Source of the DNA: an uncultured Alistipes sp.
GTDB taxonomy: Bacteria > Bacteroidota > Bacteroidia > Bacteroidales > Rikenellaceae
Reading direction: 5' to 3'
NCBI GenBank assembly: GCA_938014215.1
Contig: CALLRW010000022.1
Coordinates: forward strand, 1-64,000
Length of the DNA stretch: 64,000 bases
Shown: piece after piece, positions 52,101-59,706 of the stretch
Layout of the letters: each line of letters starts with the position of its first letter
Numbering within the stretch: the first letter of the stretch is position 1
The notes under the pieces: generated by a model
Told to the model about the DNA's origin: nothing
Database searches by the model: none
Seen by the model: the letters and a program-made list of their open reading frames with translations, nothing else
Position numbers and translations under genes: made by a program

Positions 52101-53121
52101 CCTCTTCACCCGCTTCTACCAGGGCGACAACGAACGGACCGGGTCGGGAATAGGCCTCTCCTATGCCAAGATCCTGGTCGAACAGCACGGCGGGCGGATC
52201 GGTGCCGGGGACAATCCCGAAGGGGGTGCGATCTTCTATTTCGAACTGCCGGCCGAACTGCCCGGCGAGCGGATCGTCTGCCAGCCCCGCAACTACCTCA
52301 ATGAGCTGTTGACGGCCGAGAGTCCGGTCGAGCAACCGGTGGCGGAGGCCGATCTGTCGCAGCTTTCGCTGTTGATCGTCGAGGACGACGAGGAGCTGGT
52401 CACCTATCTGAAAGGAGAGTTCGAACCGCGGACACGCCGTCTCTTCACGGTCCGCGACGGGGTCGAGGCTCTCGCGATTCTCGAACGCGAGGAGGTGGAT
52501 GTGGTCGTCAGCGACGTGATGATGCCCCGCATGGACGGTTACGAACTGTGCCGGCAGGTGAAGAGCCGCATCGCCATCAGCCACATCCCGGTGGTCCTGC
52601 TCACGGCGCGCAACGACGAACGCAGCCAGCTGCTCGGCTATAACAACGGAGCCGATGCCTACATGTCCAAACCGTTCGAGGTGGAGATGCTGGCGGCGGT
52701 GGTGGTCAATCTGCTTCGCAACCGGTCGTTGATCCGCGACCGTTACCGCGAGCAGCCTGTGATGCCCACTCCGCAGGAGACGGCCTTCAGTTCGGCCGAC
52801 GAAGAGTTTCTCACGCGGCTCCGCAAGCTGGTCGAGGAGAATCTGCAGCAGGTCGATTTCAGTATTCCGTACCTGTGCCGCGAGATCGGGATGAGCCGCA
52901 CGGTGCTCTACAACAAGTTGAAACTCCTGACGGGGCTCAACGTGAAGGAGTATGTCAACAAGATCCGTATCGAGCGGGCCTGCCGGCTCATCTCGGAGAC
53001 GGAACTCAGCATCACGGAGGTGGCCGAACAGACCGGATTCTCGTCGGCCCGCTATTTCAGTACGGCATTCAAGCAGTATATGGGGGTGACCCCGACGCAG
53101 TATAAGGCCAAATCGGCCTGA
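49177..53121 (+). CDS. Hybrid two-component system regulator of the PUL
   Basis: A 1,314-residue inner-membrane sensor-regulator. After the signal peptide (to about 24), beta-propeller blades (Reg_prop, with recurring IWIGTDGGGIN) and a Y_Y_Y domain (about 690-755) form the periplasmic sensor. A transmembrane helix lies at about 763-781. Then come histidine kinase (H816 in ISHELRTPL), ATPase (SGIGLSYAKILVEQHGG), receiver (D1113 in VVSDVMMPRMDG) and an AraC helix-turn-helix at about 1210-1314 (VAEQTGFSSARYFSTAFKQY). It presumably binds an oligosaccharide from the locus and activates susC divergently. All key residues are intact. Confidence 0.96.
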   Translation: MKPAHAICLFLLFCGLCSSGRLHAAGEQYTFRSITTRDGMPSSVRCIHAEKRGFVWIGSSNEGLVRYDNFLPRRYRACEGDEHALPGNHIVQIVEDSLAQIWVLTNRGLARYRPASDDFFVPKRGAGPSGENLVVQCARPVAGGVLFGSQNQIFRYDYASDRIELLLSFETENPYPIQAIYPRPDGTLLCFNRWHGLLQIDPRSGEVRRPGFASGKENMAILVDAQGRVWLSPYNRGLACYDTAGRCIARYNTRNSALSNDVVLCMIENEGRIWIGTDGGGINILDPEEGSIEVLSHTPGDVLSLPGNSVLSLYRDPNGTVWAGRVRGGLFVIRKSAMRMYVGTSPTATNGLSDESVLSLYRDPRADEIWIGTDGGGINRFDPRTGRFTHFPSTFGYKIASIAGLSERELLLSIFSRGLYAFDRRNGALRPVEFDDSLLRYQMTYSGQSVNLLQESPTSVLLLSRPMHRYHLDTKRMERLDASERINGGFPIASFDGACYLHDQRHIYRVKRSAHEVESLFEIGRDSLISSVACSREGTFWIVTDRGILRYSSGSGAREGVPVPFNSRVQSIVCDARGRVWIGTDQGVFAWLPDVRRFIPFGESEGAAWNEYQAKARLATPDGDLYLGGIDGLLHIRGDLFSTAAADTADLPEPEPLDIVLDGERLDNLLPGRTVDIPWTNKSLVVRIRVRENDLFRKRLYRFRVTGDNYSEVIDSYDPELTLRNLVPGRYLIEATCNTRDGEWIPWKQVLRCEVNPPWYRTGWFTVLWILTAAGAILGLFRTLLRRKELRLQRELEHHKQQIAEDKVRFLINISHELRTPLTLILGPLGRLIRTSDDTSGDRPLLRRIYKQAQRMKELINMVLTLRKMETGTTTLQPQVQDLNRWVGEVVEDFGLEADERGIEIRVEADPRVGERNFDAGKCMIVLSNLLINALKHSPDRSCITVRTQLDEARHCVRISVIDRGCGLKGVDTDRLFTRFYQGDNERTGSGIGLSYAKILVEQHGGRIGAGDNPEGGAIFYFELPAELPGERIVCQPRNYLNELLTAESPVEQPVAEADLSQLSLLIVEDDEELVTYLKGEFEPRTRRLFTVRDGVEALAILEREEVDVVVSDVMMPRMDGYELCRQVKSRIAISHIPVVLLTARNDERSQLLGYNNGADAYMSKPFEVEMLAAVVVNLLRNRSLIRDRYREQPVMPTPQETAFSSADEEFLTRLRKLVEENLQQVDFSIPYLCREIGMSRTVLYNKLKLLTGLNVKEYVNKIRIERACRLISETELSITEVAEQTGFSSARYFSTAFKQYMGVTPTQYKAKSA

Positions 53122-53230
53122 GTGGCGGGTTGGTCTGAGGGTGGTTTGGTCTGAGTCGCCGGTTGGGCTTGAGTAGCTGGCTGGCCTGCAGACGGACGAT
53201 CTGTCTGTTGGCTTGCAGACGACGGTTTGC
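53122..53230. other. Short degenerate repeats behind the HTCS gene
   Basis: Words such as GGTTGGTCTGAG and GGCTTGCAGACG recur in the first 100 bases after the stop codon. I see no gene or terminator. Confidence 0.45.
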
Positions 53231-53817
53231 ATCCTCTTTTCAGAGGGGGCGTACGCGGGGTATTGCAGCTGAAACCCGTTGAAGCTTCCGCAGCTGCGAA
53301 ACCCCTCTTTTAGAGGGGCGTACGCGGGGCATTGCAGCTGAAACCCGTTGAAGCTTCCGCAGTTTGAATCTTACTTTCTTGGGGGGTAGGCGGGGTATTG
53401 CAGTGGAAACCCGTAGAAGCCTCAGCAGCTTGCAAAACCCCTCTCTTAGAGGGGAGGAAACCTGTTGAAGCTTCCGCAGCTTGCAAACCCTCTCTTTTAG
53501 AGGGCCGTACGCGGGGCATTGCAGCTGAAACCCGTTGAAGCCTCAGCAGCTTGCAAAACCCCTCTTTTAGAGGGGTGGAAACCCGTCGAAGCTTCAGCAG
53601 CTTGCAACACCCCTCTCTCTTAGGGTTGTACGCGGGGTATTGCAGCTGAAACCCGTTGAAGCTCCCGCAGCTTGCGAAACCCCTCTCTTAGAGGGGAGGA
53701 AACCCGTCGAAGCTTCCGCAGCTTGCAAACCCCCTCTTTTAGAGGGGTGTATGCGGGGCATTGCAGCTGAAACCCGTTGAAGCTCCCGCAGCTTGCGAAA
53801 CCCCTCTCTTAGAGGGG
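53231..53817. repeat. Tandem array of nine units with alternating 70/51-bp spacing
   Basis: The core GAAACCCGTTGAAGCTTCCG followed by CAGCTTGCAAAACCCCTC and TTTTAGAGGGG starts at 53271, 53340, 53406, 53457, 53527, 53578, 53648, 53699 and 53769. Spacings are 69, 66, 51, 70, 51, 70, 51 and 70. Long units carry an extra linker (TGTACGCGGGGCATTGCAGCT). Each core can form two hairpins, GAAGCTTC and CCCCTCT-tt-AGAGGGG. The last one abuts the mnmA stop codon. A leading partial linker begins near 53231. It is not CRISPR: no unique spacers and no cas genes. Confidence 0.92.
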
Positions 53818-55023
53818 TCAGGCGTGGATGATGCCGGAACCGACCAGCTCGTCCCCGTCGTACCAGGCGGCAAACTGCCCCGGGGTGATGCCCCGCTGCG
53901 GTTCGTCGAAGAGCAGATAGGCCCCGGTCTCACGGATGAAGAGTCGGGCCCCCTGCAGCGGCTGCCGGTAACGGATGCGGACCGAAAAACGGGCGCTCTC
54001 GCCGACGTCCATCGCCCGCGTGGGGTTCACCCAGTGAATCTCCCCGGGCAGAATCCGCAGCGCCGGCCGCCACAGCCCCGGATGGGAATCCCCTTCGCCC
54101 ACGTAGATCACGTTCTGCACGGTGTCCGTTGCCAGGATGAAGAGCGACTCCTTGCGGCCGCCGATTCCGAGTCCCTTGCGCTGCCCGATGGTGTAGAAGT
54201 GGGCGCCGTTGTGCTCGCCGATCTTCTTGCCGTCGCGCACCGTATAGTGCCACGGTTCGGCCAGGGCGGCCAGCTGTTCGTCCGTGGGCTCCTCGCCGGG
54301 AAGCGGTATCGGGGTGTTCCGGGCGTATTTCGGCCACGTGGGGAGGATCTCGTGGACATTGCCGCGCTTCGAGGCGAGCTTCTGCTGGAGGAAGACCGGC
54401 AGATCGACCTTCCCGACAAAGCAGATCCCCTGCGAATCCTTGCGGCGCGCCGTGGCCAGCCCCTGCTCCGTGGCGATGCGCCGTACCTCGGGCTTTAGCA
54501 GCCCCCCGACCGGGAACAACGCCCGGCTCAGCTGCTCCTGCGAAAGCTGGCAGAGAAAGTAGCTCTGATCCTTATTGGGGTCGGTGCCGGCCAGCAGCCG
54601 GTAGATGATGCGCCCGTCCGCAAGCCGCTCCTCGGCCTTGCGGCAGTAGTGGCCCGTGGCGACGTAGTCGGCCCCGAGCTTCAGCGCCTCGCGCAGAAAG
54701 ACGTCGAACTTGATCTCGCGGTTGCACAGCACGTCGGGATTGGGCGTGCGGCCGCGTTCGTACTCGGCGAACATGTAGTCCACCACCCGCGTGCGGTAGT
54801 CGGCCGAGAGGTCGACGACGTGGAGCGGAATGTCGAGCTTCTTGGCCACCAGTTCGGCGAAGAGGCGGTCGTCGTGCCACGGACAGTCGCCTTCGAGCGT
54901 GCCCGTGGTGTCGTGCCAGTTGATCATGAAGAGGCCGATGACCTCATATCCCTGCTCCTTGAGCAGCCAGGCGGCCACCGACGAATCGACGCCGCCCGAG
55001 AGTCCGATGACTACCCGTTTCAT
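53818..55023 (-). CDS. mnmA: tRNA-specific 2-thiouridylase
   Basis: A 401-residue enzyme that makes 2-thiouridine at position 34 of tRNA-Lys, -Glu and -Gln. The PP-loop is GLSGGVDSSVAAWLL. The first catalytic cysteine is in PDVLCNREIKF, the second in DSQGICFVGK, both intact. The C-terminal beta-barrel (about 290-401) is present. The 3' end lies directly against the repeat array, whose final hairpin may serve as its terminator. It lies 209 bases behind rimM. Confidence 0.95.
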   Translation of the reverse strand: MKRVVIGLSGGVDSSVAAWLLKEQGYEVIGLFMINWHDTTGTLEGDCPWHDDRLFAELVAKKLDIPLHVVDLSADYRTRVVDYMFAEYERGRTPNPDVLCNREIKFDVFLREALKLGADYVATGHYCRKAEERLADGRIIYRLLAGTDPNKDQSYFLCQLSQEQLSRALFPVGGLLKPEVRRIATEQGLATARRKDSQGICFVGKVDLPVFLQQKLASKRGNVHEILPTWPKYARNTPIPLPGEEPTDEQLAALAEPWHYTVRDGKKIGEHNGAHFYTIGQRKGLGIGGRKESLFILATDTVQNVIYVGEGDSHPGLWRPALRILPGEIHWVNPTRAMDVGESARFSVRIRYRQPLQGARLFIRETGAYLLFDEPQRGITPGQFAAWYDGDELVGSGIIHA

Positions 55024-55232
55024 TGCTTCTGCGTTTGCGTTTCAAGAGTCTCGGCCAACAGCCGCCCGGCCGGACTCCCCCCTCGCCGTTGTCGTGGAGC
55101 ATGCTCTCACGGCGGCGAAATTACGAAAAATATTCAACAACCCGATCCCCTGCCGATGGAGGCCTGCGCAGGCGGATGGCCGCGGAGAGGGCTGCTCCCT
55201 GCACGTCGTCTCACCGATCCGCCGCTTGCGGC

Positions 55233-55748
55233 TCAGAGGTCGATCATCCCCTCAGGCAGGACGAAGTGGATCCGCCGGTCCTCGAAGTCGATGTGGGCGA
55301 TGAACTCCTCGACGGCAGGGACCAGCACCTGACGCCCGCCGATCTCCACCTCGAAGAGGGGATTCATCTCGCTGTCGTAGAAGTCGGTGATGATGCCGGC
55401 GTGCTGCGCCTCGGCCCCGGCCTCCTCGACCACGGCCTCGAAGCCGACCAGATCCTCCAGATAGAACTCGTCCTCCTCCTCGTCTGTGGGGTCCTCGATG
55501 CGGAACTCGAGTCCGATGAGCTCCCGTGCGCGGCGTTCGGTATCGATGTCGGCGAAGGTGGCGGTGGCACCCGAGATGCCGCGCCGTTCGAAACGCTCGC
55601 ACCACAACGGCACCTCCAGGGCGTCGATGGTGACCATCAGCGGGGTGGTTTGCGGATCGAAGTCGTCGGGAAAAGCGGGGTAGAGCGAGAGCATGAGGCC
55701 CCCGTCCGTGCCGAAAAGTTTGTTGATGCGTCCAGCGGATTCAGCCAT
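55233..55748 (-). CDS. rimM: 16S rRNA processing protein RimM
   Basis: A 171-residue ribosome maturation factor for the 30S subunit. The N-terminal domain (1-85) has RINKLFGTDGGLMLSLYP, close to the family G-x-x-G start; a PRC-barrel follows, with the characteristic FEVEIGGRQVLVPAVEEFIA and a terminal ILVPEG-like stretch. It lies 86 bases after rpsP, the classical pairing, since RimM binds the S19/S16 region during assembly. Confidence 0.92.
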   Translation of the reverse strand: MAESAGRINKLFGTDGGLMLSLYPAFPDDFDPQTTPLMVTIDALEVPLWCERFERRGISGATATFADIDTERRARELIGLEFRIEDPTDEEEDEFYLEDLVGFEAVVEEAGAEAQHAGIITDFYDSEMNPLFEVEIGGRQVLVPAVEEFIAHIDFEDRRIHFVLPEGMIDL

Positions 55749-55834
55749 GGCGAAAGTGTTTGCGGCAAAAATACAAAAAAAACAGGAAATCTCCCCGTGG
55801 GGCGATCTCCTGTTCAGATGTTGAGAACCTCTGC

Positions 55835-56386
55835 TTATTCAGCGGCGGGAGCTTCGGGAGCAGCCTCCTCGGCGTTTGCAGCCTCGGCAGCGGCAGCCTC
55901 TGCGGCCTCACGGGCGGCAGCCTCGGCAGCAGCCTTCTTCTCGGCGATGGCAGCGGCGCGATCCTCCTTGATCTTGGTCTCGGCAGCCAGACGGGCCTTT
56001 TCGGCCGACTTGGCGTCGGAAGCGATCTTGTTGGTCTTGGCCTCGATCTTGCCGTTCTTGGCCTCCATCCACTTGTTGAAGCGAGCCTCGGCCTCGGTCT
56101 CCGTGAAGGCCCCCTTGGCTACGCCACCCAGCAGGTGTTTCTTGTAAAGTACGCCCTTGTACGAGAGGATAGCCCGACAAGTATCCGTAGGTTGTGCGCC
56201 TTTGAGTAACCAATCCAGAGCTTTCTCGAAGTTCAGATCGATCGTAGCAGGATTCGTGTTGGGGTTGTAGGTACCCAACTTCTCGATGAATTTACCATCA
56301 CGTGGCGCTCTGCTATCTGCGGCAACGATGTGATAGAAGGCGAAACCCTTCTTACCGTGACGTGCCAGACGAATTTTAACAGCCAT
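55835..56386 (-). CDS. rpsP: 30S ribosomal protein S16 with acidic/alanine-rich extension
   Basis: A 183-residue S16. The first 80 residues are the conserved protein: MAVKIRLARHGKKGFAFYHI, DGKFIEKLGTYNP and DWLLKGAQPTDT. The remaining 100 residues are a charged helical region ending in an Ala/Glu-rich tail, as is normal for Bacteroidetes S16 but absent from E. coli. A TAnnTTTG promoter lies upstream. Confidence 0.96.
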   Translation of the reverse strand: MAVKIRLARHGKKGFAFYHIVAADSRAPRDGKFIEKLGTYNPNTNPATIDLNFEKALDWLLKGAQPTDTCRAILSYKGVLYKKHLLGGVAKGAFTETEAEARFNKWMEAKNGKIEAKTNKIASDAKSAEKARLAAETKIKEDRAAAIAEKKAAAEAAAREAAEAAAAEAANAEEAAPEAPAAE

Positions 56387-56447
56387 TTGCTAATAAAATT
56401 TTGTTAAAGAATTAAAAACGCTCACCCGGTTCGGGCTTTTAAGCGTG

Positions 56448-56455
56448 CAAATGTA
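56448..56455 (-). promoter_or_regulatory. -7 promoter element of rpsP-rimM
   Basis: Minus-strand TACATTTG matches TAnnTTTG, 62 bases before the rpsP ATG. Confidence 0.5.
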
Positions 56456-56535
56456 GGGAAAAAATTCCGGCCGGCCAAATAAAAGGGCGAAAAAGCCGCA
56501 AAATGGGGAAAAATATGCTCCGAACGGAGGAAAAG

Positions 56536-56609
56536 TGATCCCGGCGCGGCTCGAACGCGCGGCCGGCAGATTAGAAATCTGCTGCTCTATCCAACTGAGC
56601 TACGGGACC
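56536..56609 (-). tRNA. tRNA-Arg (TCT)
   Basis: Read from 56609 on the minus strand: acceptor GGTCCCG pairs with CGGGATC (one G-U), D arm AGCTCAGTTGGATAGAGC, anticodon stem GCAGA/TCTGC around TTTCTAA (anticodon TCT), T arm with GTTCGAGCC. CCA is not encoded. No element adjoins its 3' end. Confidence 0.96.
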
Positions 56610-56628
56610 ATCGTCGTTTTGACGGTCG

Positions 56629-56636
56629 CAAAATTA
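56629..56636 (-). promoter_or_regulatory. -7 promoter element of tRNA-Arg
   Basis: Minus-strand TAATTTTG matches TAnnTTTG, 20 bases before the mature tRNA 5' end. Confidence 0.5.
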
Positions 56637-56710
56637 AGAAAAAAAAGAACACGAACCAACAATGTCGGTGCGAAAAGTCCGAATGAGGGATTTTTTTGAC
56701 CGCCGCGCTG

Positions 56711-56741
56711 TTGCTTTTCCCCGCACGGTTGGCTATCTTTG
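56711..56741 (+). promoter_or_regulatory. Promoter of the META-domain gene
   Basis: TTG at 56711-56713 and TATCTTTG at 56734-56741 are spaced 20 bases apart, as in Bacteroidetes promoters. Confidence 0.5.
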
Positions 56742-56814
56742 TGGCTCGGATCCGCCCTGCGGGCTTCGGCCCCGGACGGACCCGCAGACAACACTCCTTT
56801 AATTATTTACGAAG

Positions 56815-57249
56815 ATGATGAAACGAATTCTGGCAGCCGCCGTGCTGCTTTTCGCCATGACCGCCTGCTGCAACTGCGGGCAGAAGAGCCTCCCGCTGGA
56901 GGGAACTTCGTGGAAACTCGCCAAGATGGAGTCGATCCCCGCTTCGGCCATCTCTGCCGAGGAGGATACCTTCACGCTGCTGTTCAATGCCGCCGACACG
57001 CTCGTTGCCGGCCGCACCAACTGCAACCGCTTCTTCGGCCCCTACGAACTCAAGGGCAAGAGCCTGAAGTTCGGTACGCTGGGCATGACCCGGATGGCCT
57101 GCCCCGACATGCAGTACGAGGATGCCTTCGTGCGGATGCTTGACGAGGTCGACGGCTTTGAGATCAAGGGCTCGGATCTGAAACTGCTCAAGGGCGAGCA
57201 GGTCCTGGCCGAATTCCAGGGTACGCAGGCGCCTGCCGAAGCGGAGTAG
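56815..57249 (+). CDS. META-domain lipoprotein
   Basis: A 144-residue lipoprotein (lipobox MTAC, C18). The mature part is a META domain as in HslJ: LPLEGTSWKLAKM, VAGRTNCNRFFGPYELKG and LGMTRMACPDMQYEDAFV. In E. coli HslJ relates to novobiocin resistance and heat shock; the molecular role is unknown. The gene has its own promoter and a shared terminator downstream. Confidence 0.85.
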   Translation: MMKRILAAAVLLFAMTACCNCGQKSLPLEGTSWKLAKMESIPASAISAEEDTFTLLFNAADTLVAGRTNCNRFFGPYELKGKSLKFGTLGMTRMACPDMQYEDAFVRMLDEVDGFEIKGSDLKLLKGEQVLAEFQGTQAPAEAE

Positions 57250-57358
57250 GCGATCGGAATCGGGCTGCCGGTGCCGGAGCGTCTCCGGTGTCGGGGCGGC
57301 ATCTGCAGGGCGGGGGAGTTGCGGCTCCTCCGCCTTTTTGTTGCGATACCCCAAAACA

Positions 57359-57390
57359 AAAACGGCCTCCCGTTTTCGGGAAGCCGTTTT
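57359..57390. terminator. Bidirectional terminator between the META gene and rpmA
   Basis: AAAACGGCCTCCCG (57359-57372) pairs with CGGGAAGCCGTTTT (57377-57390), one mismatch, with A4 and T4 ends, between convergent genes. Confidence 0.8.
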
Positions 57391-57413
57391 GACGTAAGGC
57401 TCTAAGAGCCGGA

Positions 57414-57674
57414 TTACTCGTTCAGCGGCGTTACGCTGACATACGAGCGGCCTTCGTTCTTCTTGCAGAACTCTACGGTTCCGTCCACGAGGGCGAAGAG
57501 CGTGTGATCCTTGCCCATGCCGACGTTCTCACCGGCATTGTGCACCGTTCCGCGCTGGCGAACGATGATGTTGCCCGCCTTTGCGAACTGACCGCCGAAC
57601 AATTTGATGCCGAGTCGCTTGCTTTCCGACTCACGGCCGTTCTTCGAACTACCTACACCTTTCTTGTGTGCCAT
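57414..57674 (-). CDS. rpmA: 50S ribosomal protein L27
   Basis: An 86-residue ribosomal protein near the peptidyl-transferase centre. It begins with MAHKKGVGSSKNGRESESKR, then LGIKLFGGQFAKAGNIIVRQ and GTVHNAGENVGMGKDHTLFA, all typical. There is no N-terminal extension needing cleavage. It lies 21 bases behind rplU. Confidence 0.98.
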   Translation of the reverse strand: MAHKKGVGSSKNGRESESKRLGIKLFGGQFAKAGNIIVRQRGTVHNAGENVGMGKDHTLFALVDGTVEFCKKNEGRSYVSVTPLNE

Positions 57675-57695
57675 GATGCTTCAGTTTTTAAAGGT

Positions 57696-58007
57696 TTATG
57701 CAACGATTTCTTCCACGAGGATCTGGGTGAGGTACTGGCGATGGCCGTTGCACTTCTGATAGCCGGTGCGACGCTTCTTCTTGAAAACCAGAACCTTGTC
57801 ATCCTTCAGATGCTTGAGGATCTTGCACTTTACTGCGGCGCCTTCTACTACAGGTGCGCCGACTTTGACCTGACCGTCATTGTCTGTGAGCAGGACTTTG
57901 TCGAAACTTACGGACGAGTTTTCTTCGCCCTGAAGACGGTGAACATAAAGTTTCCGACCTTTTTCAGCCTTGAACTGCTGACCTGCGATCTCTACGATTA
58001 CGTACAT
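57696..58007 (-). CDS. rplU: 50S ribosomal protein L21
   Basis: A 103-residue ribosomal protein: MYVIVEIAGQQFKAEKGRKL at the start, VLVFKKKRRTGYQKCNGHRQ near the end. The start ATG 58007 matches the family; the in-frame ATG 36 bases upstream would lie almost at the start of the transcript. rplU-rpmA is a universal pair. Confidence 0.97.
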   Translation of the reverse strand: MYVIVEIAGQQFKAEKGRKLYVHRLQGEENSSVSFDKVLLTDNDGQVKVGAPVVEGAAVKCKILKHLKDDKVLVFKKKRRTGYQKCNGHRQYLTQILVEEIVA

Positions 58008-58040
58008 TCTGTCGAAATGTATTTGTATAAATTCGGGATG

Positions 58041-58070
58041 CAAATATACGGATATTTATCTTATAAACAA
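58041..58070 (-). promoter_or_regulatory. Promoter of rplU-rpmA
   Basis: Minus-strand TTG at 58070-58068, 19 bases, then TATATTTG at 58048-58041: a complete -33/-7 promoter with a leader of about 27 bases. Confidence 0.6.
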
Positions 58071-58266
58071 GCACTCCGGTTGAATTTTTTTCGCGTTGTT
58101 CCCTCGGGCACGGTTTTGGCGGTGAAAGTGGTGTTTTTCGGACGGATGCTGTACGCTTTGTCGCGAAGCTCGGATGCAACGGCCGAAAAATTTTCCGGTC
58201 TCATAAATTCTTGTTACCTTTACCATGACAATAACAGATCTGTCCGACCCAAAACTACGAGTGACG

Positions 58267-59112
58267 ATGATTAACGACAAGGTGCGCATGTATCTGCTGC
58301 CGCCGCTCTTCAATGCGGCAGTCAGAGCCGGAGCCTCGATCATGCAAGTCTATAAGAATTTCGACGATTACGATATCGGCCTCAAGGCCGACTGCACCCC
58401 CATCACGCTGGCCGACCGCCTGGCCCACAGGACCATCCGCGAATACCTCGGTCCGACGCGCATCCCGATCCTCTCGGAGGAGGGGCGCGAGATGCTTTAC
58501 GACGAACGCCGCAACTGGGAGCTCTACTGGCTGGTCGACCCGCTCGACGGTACGGTCGAGTTCATCAAGGGGAACAACGAATTTACGGTCAATATCGCTC
58601 TGATGGAGAACAACGTCTGCATCGGGGCGGTGATCTATGTCCCCTATTTCGAGAAGATGTACATTGCCGGGCGCGATTCGGGGGCATACCTCAAGGAGCA
58701 TGTGGCGCCGGATGCCGCGGCTGCCTGGAGCTACGAGCAGATCGTGCACGGCTGGACGCGGCTGCCGCTCGAAGCCGAATCGCACCACGACCATCTGCGG
58801 GTGGCCCTTTCGCGTTCGCACCAGACCCGCGAGACGCAGCAGTACGTGGAGCGGCTGCGTGAACGTTATCCCGATCTGGAGATCGTCGAGCAGGGAAGTT
58901 CCTACAAGTTCTGTCTGCTGGCCGAGGGGCGGGTCGACTACTACGTGCGCACGACTCACACCTATGAATGGGATACGGCGGCCGGCGAACTGATTCTCTC
59001 GGAGGCGGGCGGTTCCACCCGCGCGCTGCCCGAGGATCGCGCGCTGCGCTACAACGAGGAGGATCTGCACAACCCCTGGTTCCACTGCCGGTCGAAATTC
59101 TGCCCCTTCTGA
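58267..59112 (+). CDS. cysQ: 3'(2'),5'-bisphosphate nucleotidase CysQ-like (inositol monophosphatase family)
   Basis: A 281-residue metal-dependent phosphatase. It has LKADCTPITLADRLAH, the metal site ILSEEGREM, WLVDPLDGTVEFIKG (DPLDGT) and EWDTAAGELILSEAGG (WDxAAG). It probably hydrolyses adenosine 3',5'-bisphosphate from sulfur metabolism. An ATG at 58225 is in frame, but a TACCTTTA element ten bases before it suggests that transcription begins there, so I prefer ATG 58267. The last residues (WFHCRSKFCPF) are a little unusual. Confidence 0.88.
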   Translation: MINDKVRMYLLPPLFNAAVRAGASIMQVYKNFDDYDIGLKADCTPITLADRLAHRTIREYLGPTRIPILSEEGREMLYDERRNWELYWLVDPLDGTVEFIKGNNEFTVNIALMENNVCIGAVIYVPYFEKMYIAGRDSGAYLKEHVAPDAAAAWSYEQIVHGWTRLPLEAESHHDHLRVALSRSHQTRETQQYVERLRERYPDLEIVEQGSSYKFCLLAEGRVDYYVRTTHTYEWDTAAGELILSEAGGSTRALPEDRALRYNEEDLHNPWFHCRSKFCPF

Positions 59113-59199
59113 CCTTTTCAGCTGCCGCGTCCCTCCCCTCCGCAGACCTCTCCGGATGATCTCTTCCGCTGGGCCCGGCCGCATGGCACCACACAAAAT

Positions 59200-59235
59200 G
59201 AAGTCCCGGTTTCCGTTTCGGAACCGGGGCTTTTT
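59200..59235. terminator. Terminator between cysQ and the cysteine-rich gene
   Basis: CCCGGTTTCC and GGAACCGGGG pair across a 5-base loop, with an A-rich left flank and T5 on the right. Confidence 0.65.
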
Positions 59236-59237
59236 CG

Positions 59238-59324
59238 TCCGGGCGGCTTGTGTCTGCCGGGAGTCTTGCTTATCGGGTCGGCTTGTGTCTGCCGGGGTCG
59301 TCGGTGCGTTATCGGGCCGGCTTG
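59238..59324. repeat. Duplicated 3' end of the cysteine-rich membrane protein gene
   Basis: CGGCTTGTGTCTGCCGGG occurs near 59240 and 59279, and a diverged third copy (CGGCTTGTGCTC, from about 59318) is the last coding segment of the gene itself. The TTATCGGG that precedes the gene copy, carrying its stop codon, also occurs before the middle copy. So the last codons appear duplicated twice in the 3' flank. Confidence 0.6.
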
Positions 59325-59575
59325 TGCTCGATGTCGCAGGCGCCGCAGTTGCCCGAACAGCCCACGGCCGTGTGGGTGTCGGAGCACTCGGCCGAACCGT
59401 CCGCCTCGCGCGTCTCCTGCACGGCACACTTGATCCCCCGGCGCTGCATCTCCTTGTTGGTGGAGATCTCCGAATCGATGTGGTGACCCTTGATCATCAG
59501 CGTCAGGGACATCCCCACGACAAAAAAGGCTACGGCCGCAATGGCGCACAACAGAACGATTAACCACGTAGGCAT
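59309..59575 (-). CDS. Small single-span membrane protein with a cysteine-rich tail
   Basis: An 88-residue protein. Residues 3-28 form one transmembrane helix (WLIVLLCAIAAVAFFVVGM). After it comes a polar segment and a C-terminal cluster of cysteines: IKCAVQ, AECSD, then GCSGNCGACDIEH (C-x3-C-x2-C). The pattern suggests metal or iron-sulfur binding near the membrane. It resembles, in layout only, NqrM-type maturation factors. I do not recognise the family. It is divergent from trkA, with 131 bases between the two starts. Confidence 0.65.
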   Translation of the reverse strand: MPTWLIVLLCAIAAVAFFVVGMSLTLMIKGHHIDSEISTNKEMQRRGIKCAVQETREADGSAECSDTHTAVGCSGNCGACDIEHKPAR

Positions 59576-59602
59576 GGATGGCGAGTTTTTGTAAGTTGAA
59601 AT

Positions 59603-59633
59603 TTTGGCTTTCGGCTACAAATGTATATATTTG
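59603..59633 (+). promoter_or_regulatory. Promoter of trkA
   Basis: TTTG (59603-59606), 19 bases, then TATATTTG (59626-59633): the best -33/-7 match in the window. The leader to trkA is about 65 bases. Confidence 0.65.
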
Positions 59634-59706
59634 TAGGATAAATTGCAAAAATGTTGCCTGCGGGTTTCCAAGGCATTCCCGGGGCTGAATAGGCAATCTG
59701 ACTGAT

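Noticed and set aside
53310..53519. Small repeat protein with LQAAEASTGF units
   Set aside because: It is a translation of the DNA array; unit lengths of 70 bp break the frame, so the peptide repeat is not maintained.
53231..53817. CRISPR array
   Set aside because: The spacing is regular, but the intervening sequence is itself repeated, units are hairpin-rich and imperfect, and there are no cas genes nearby.
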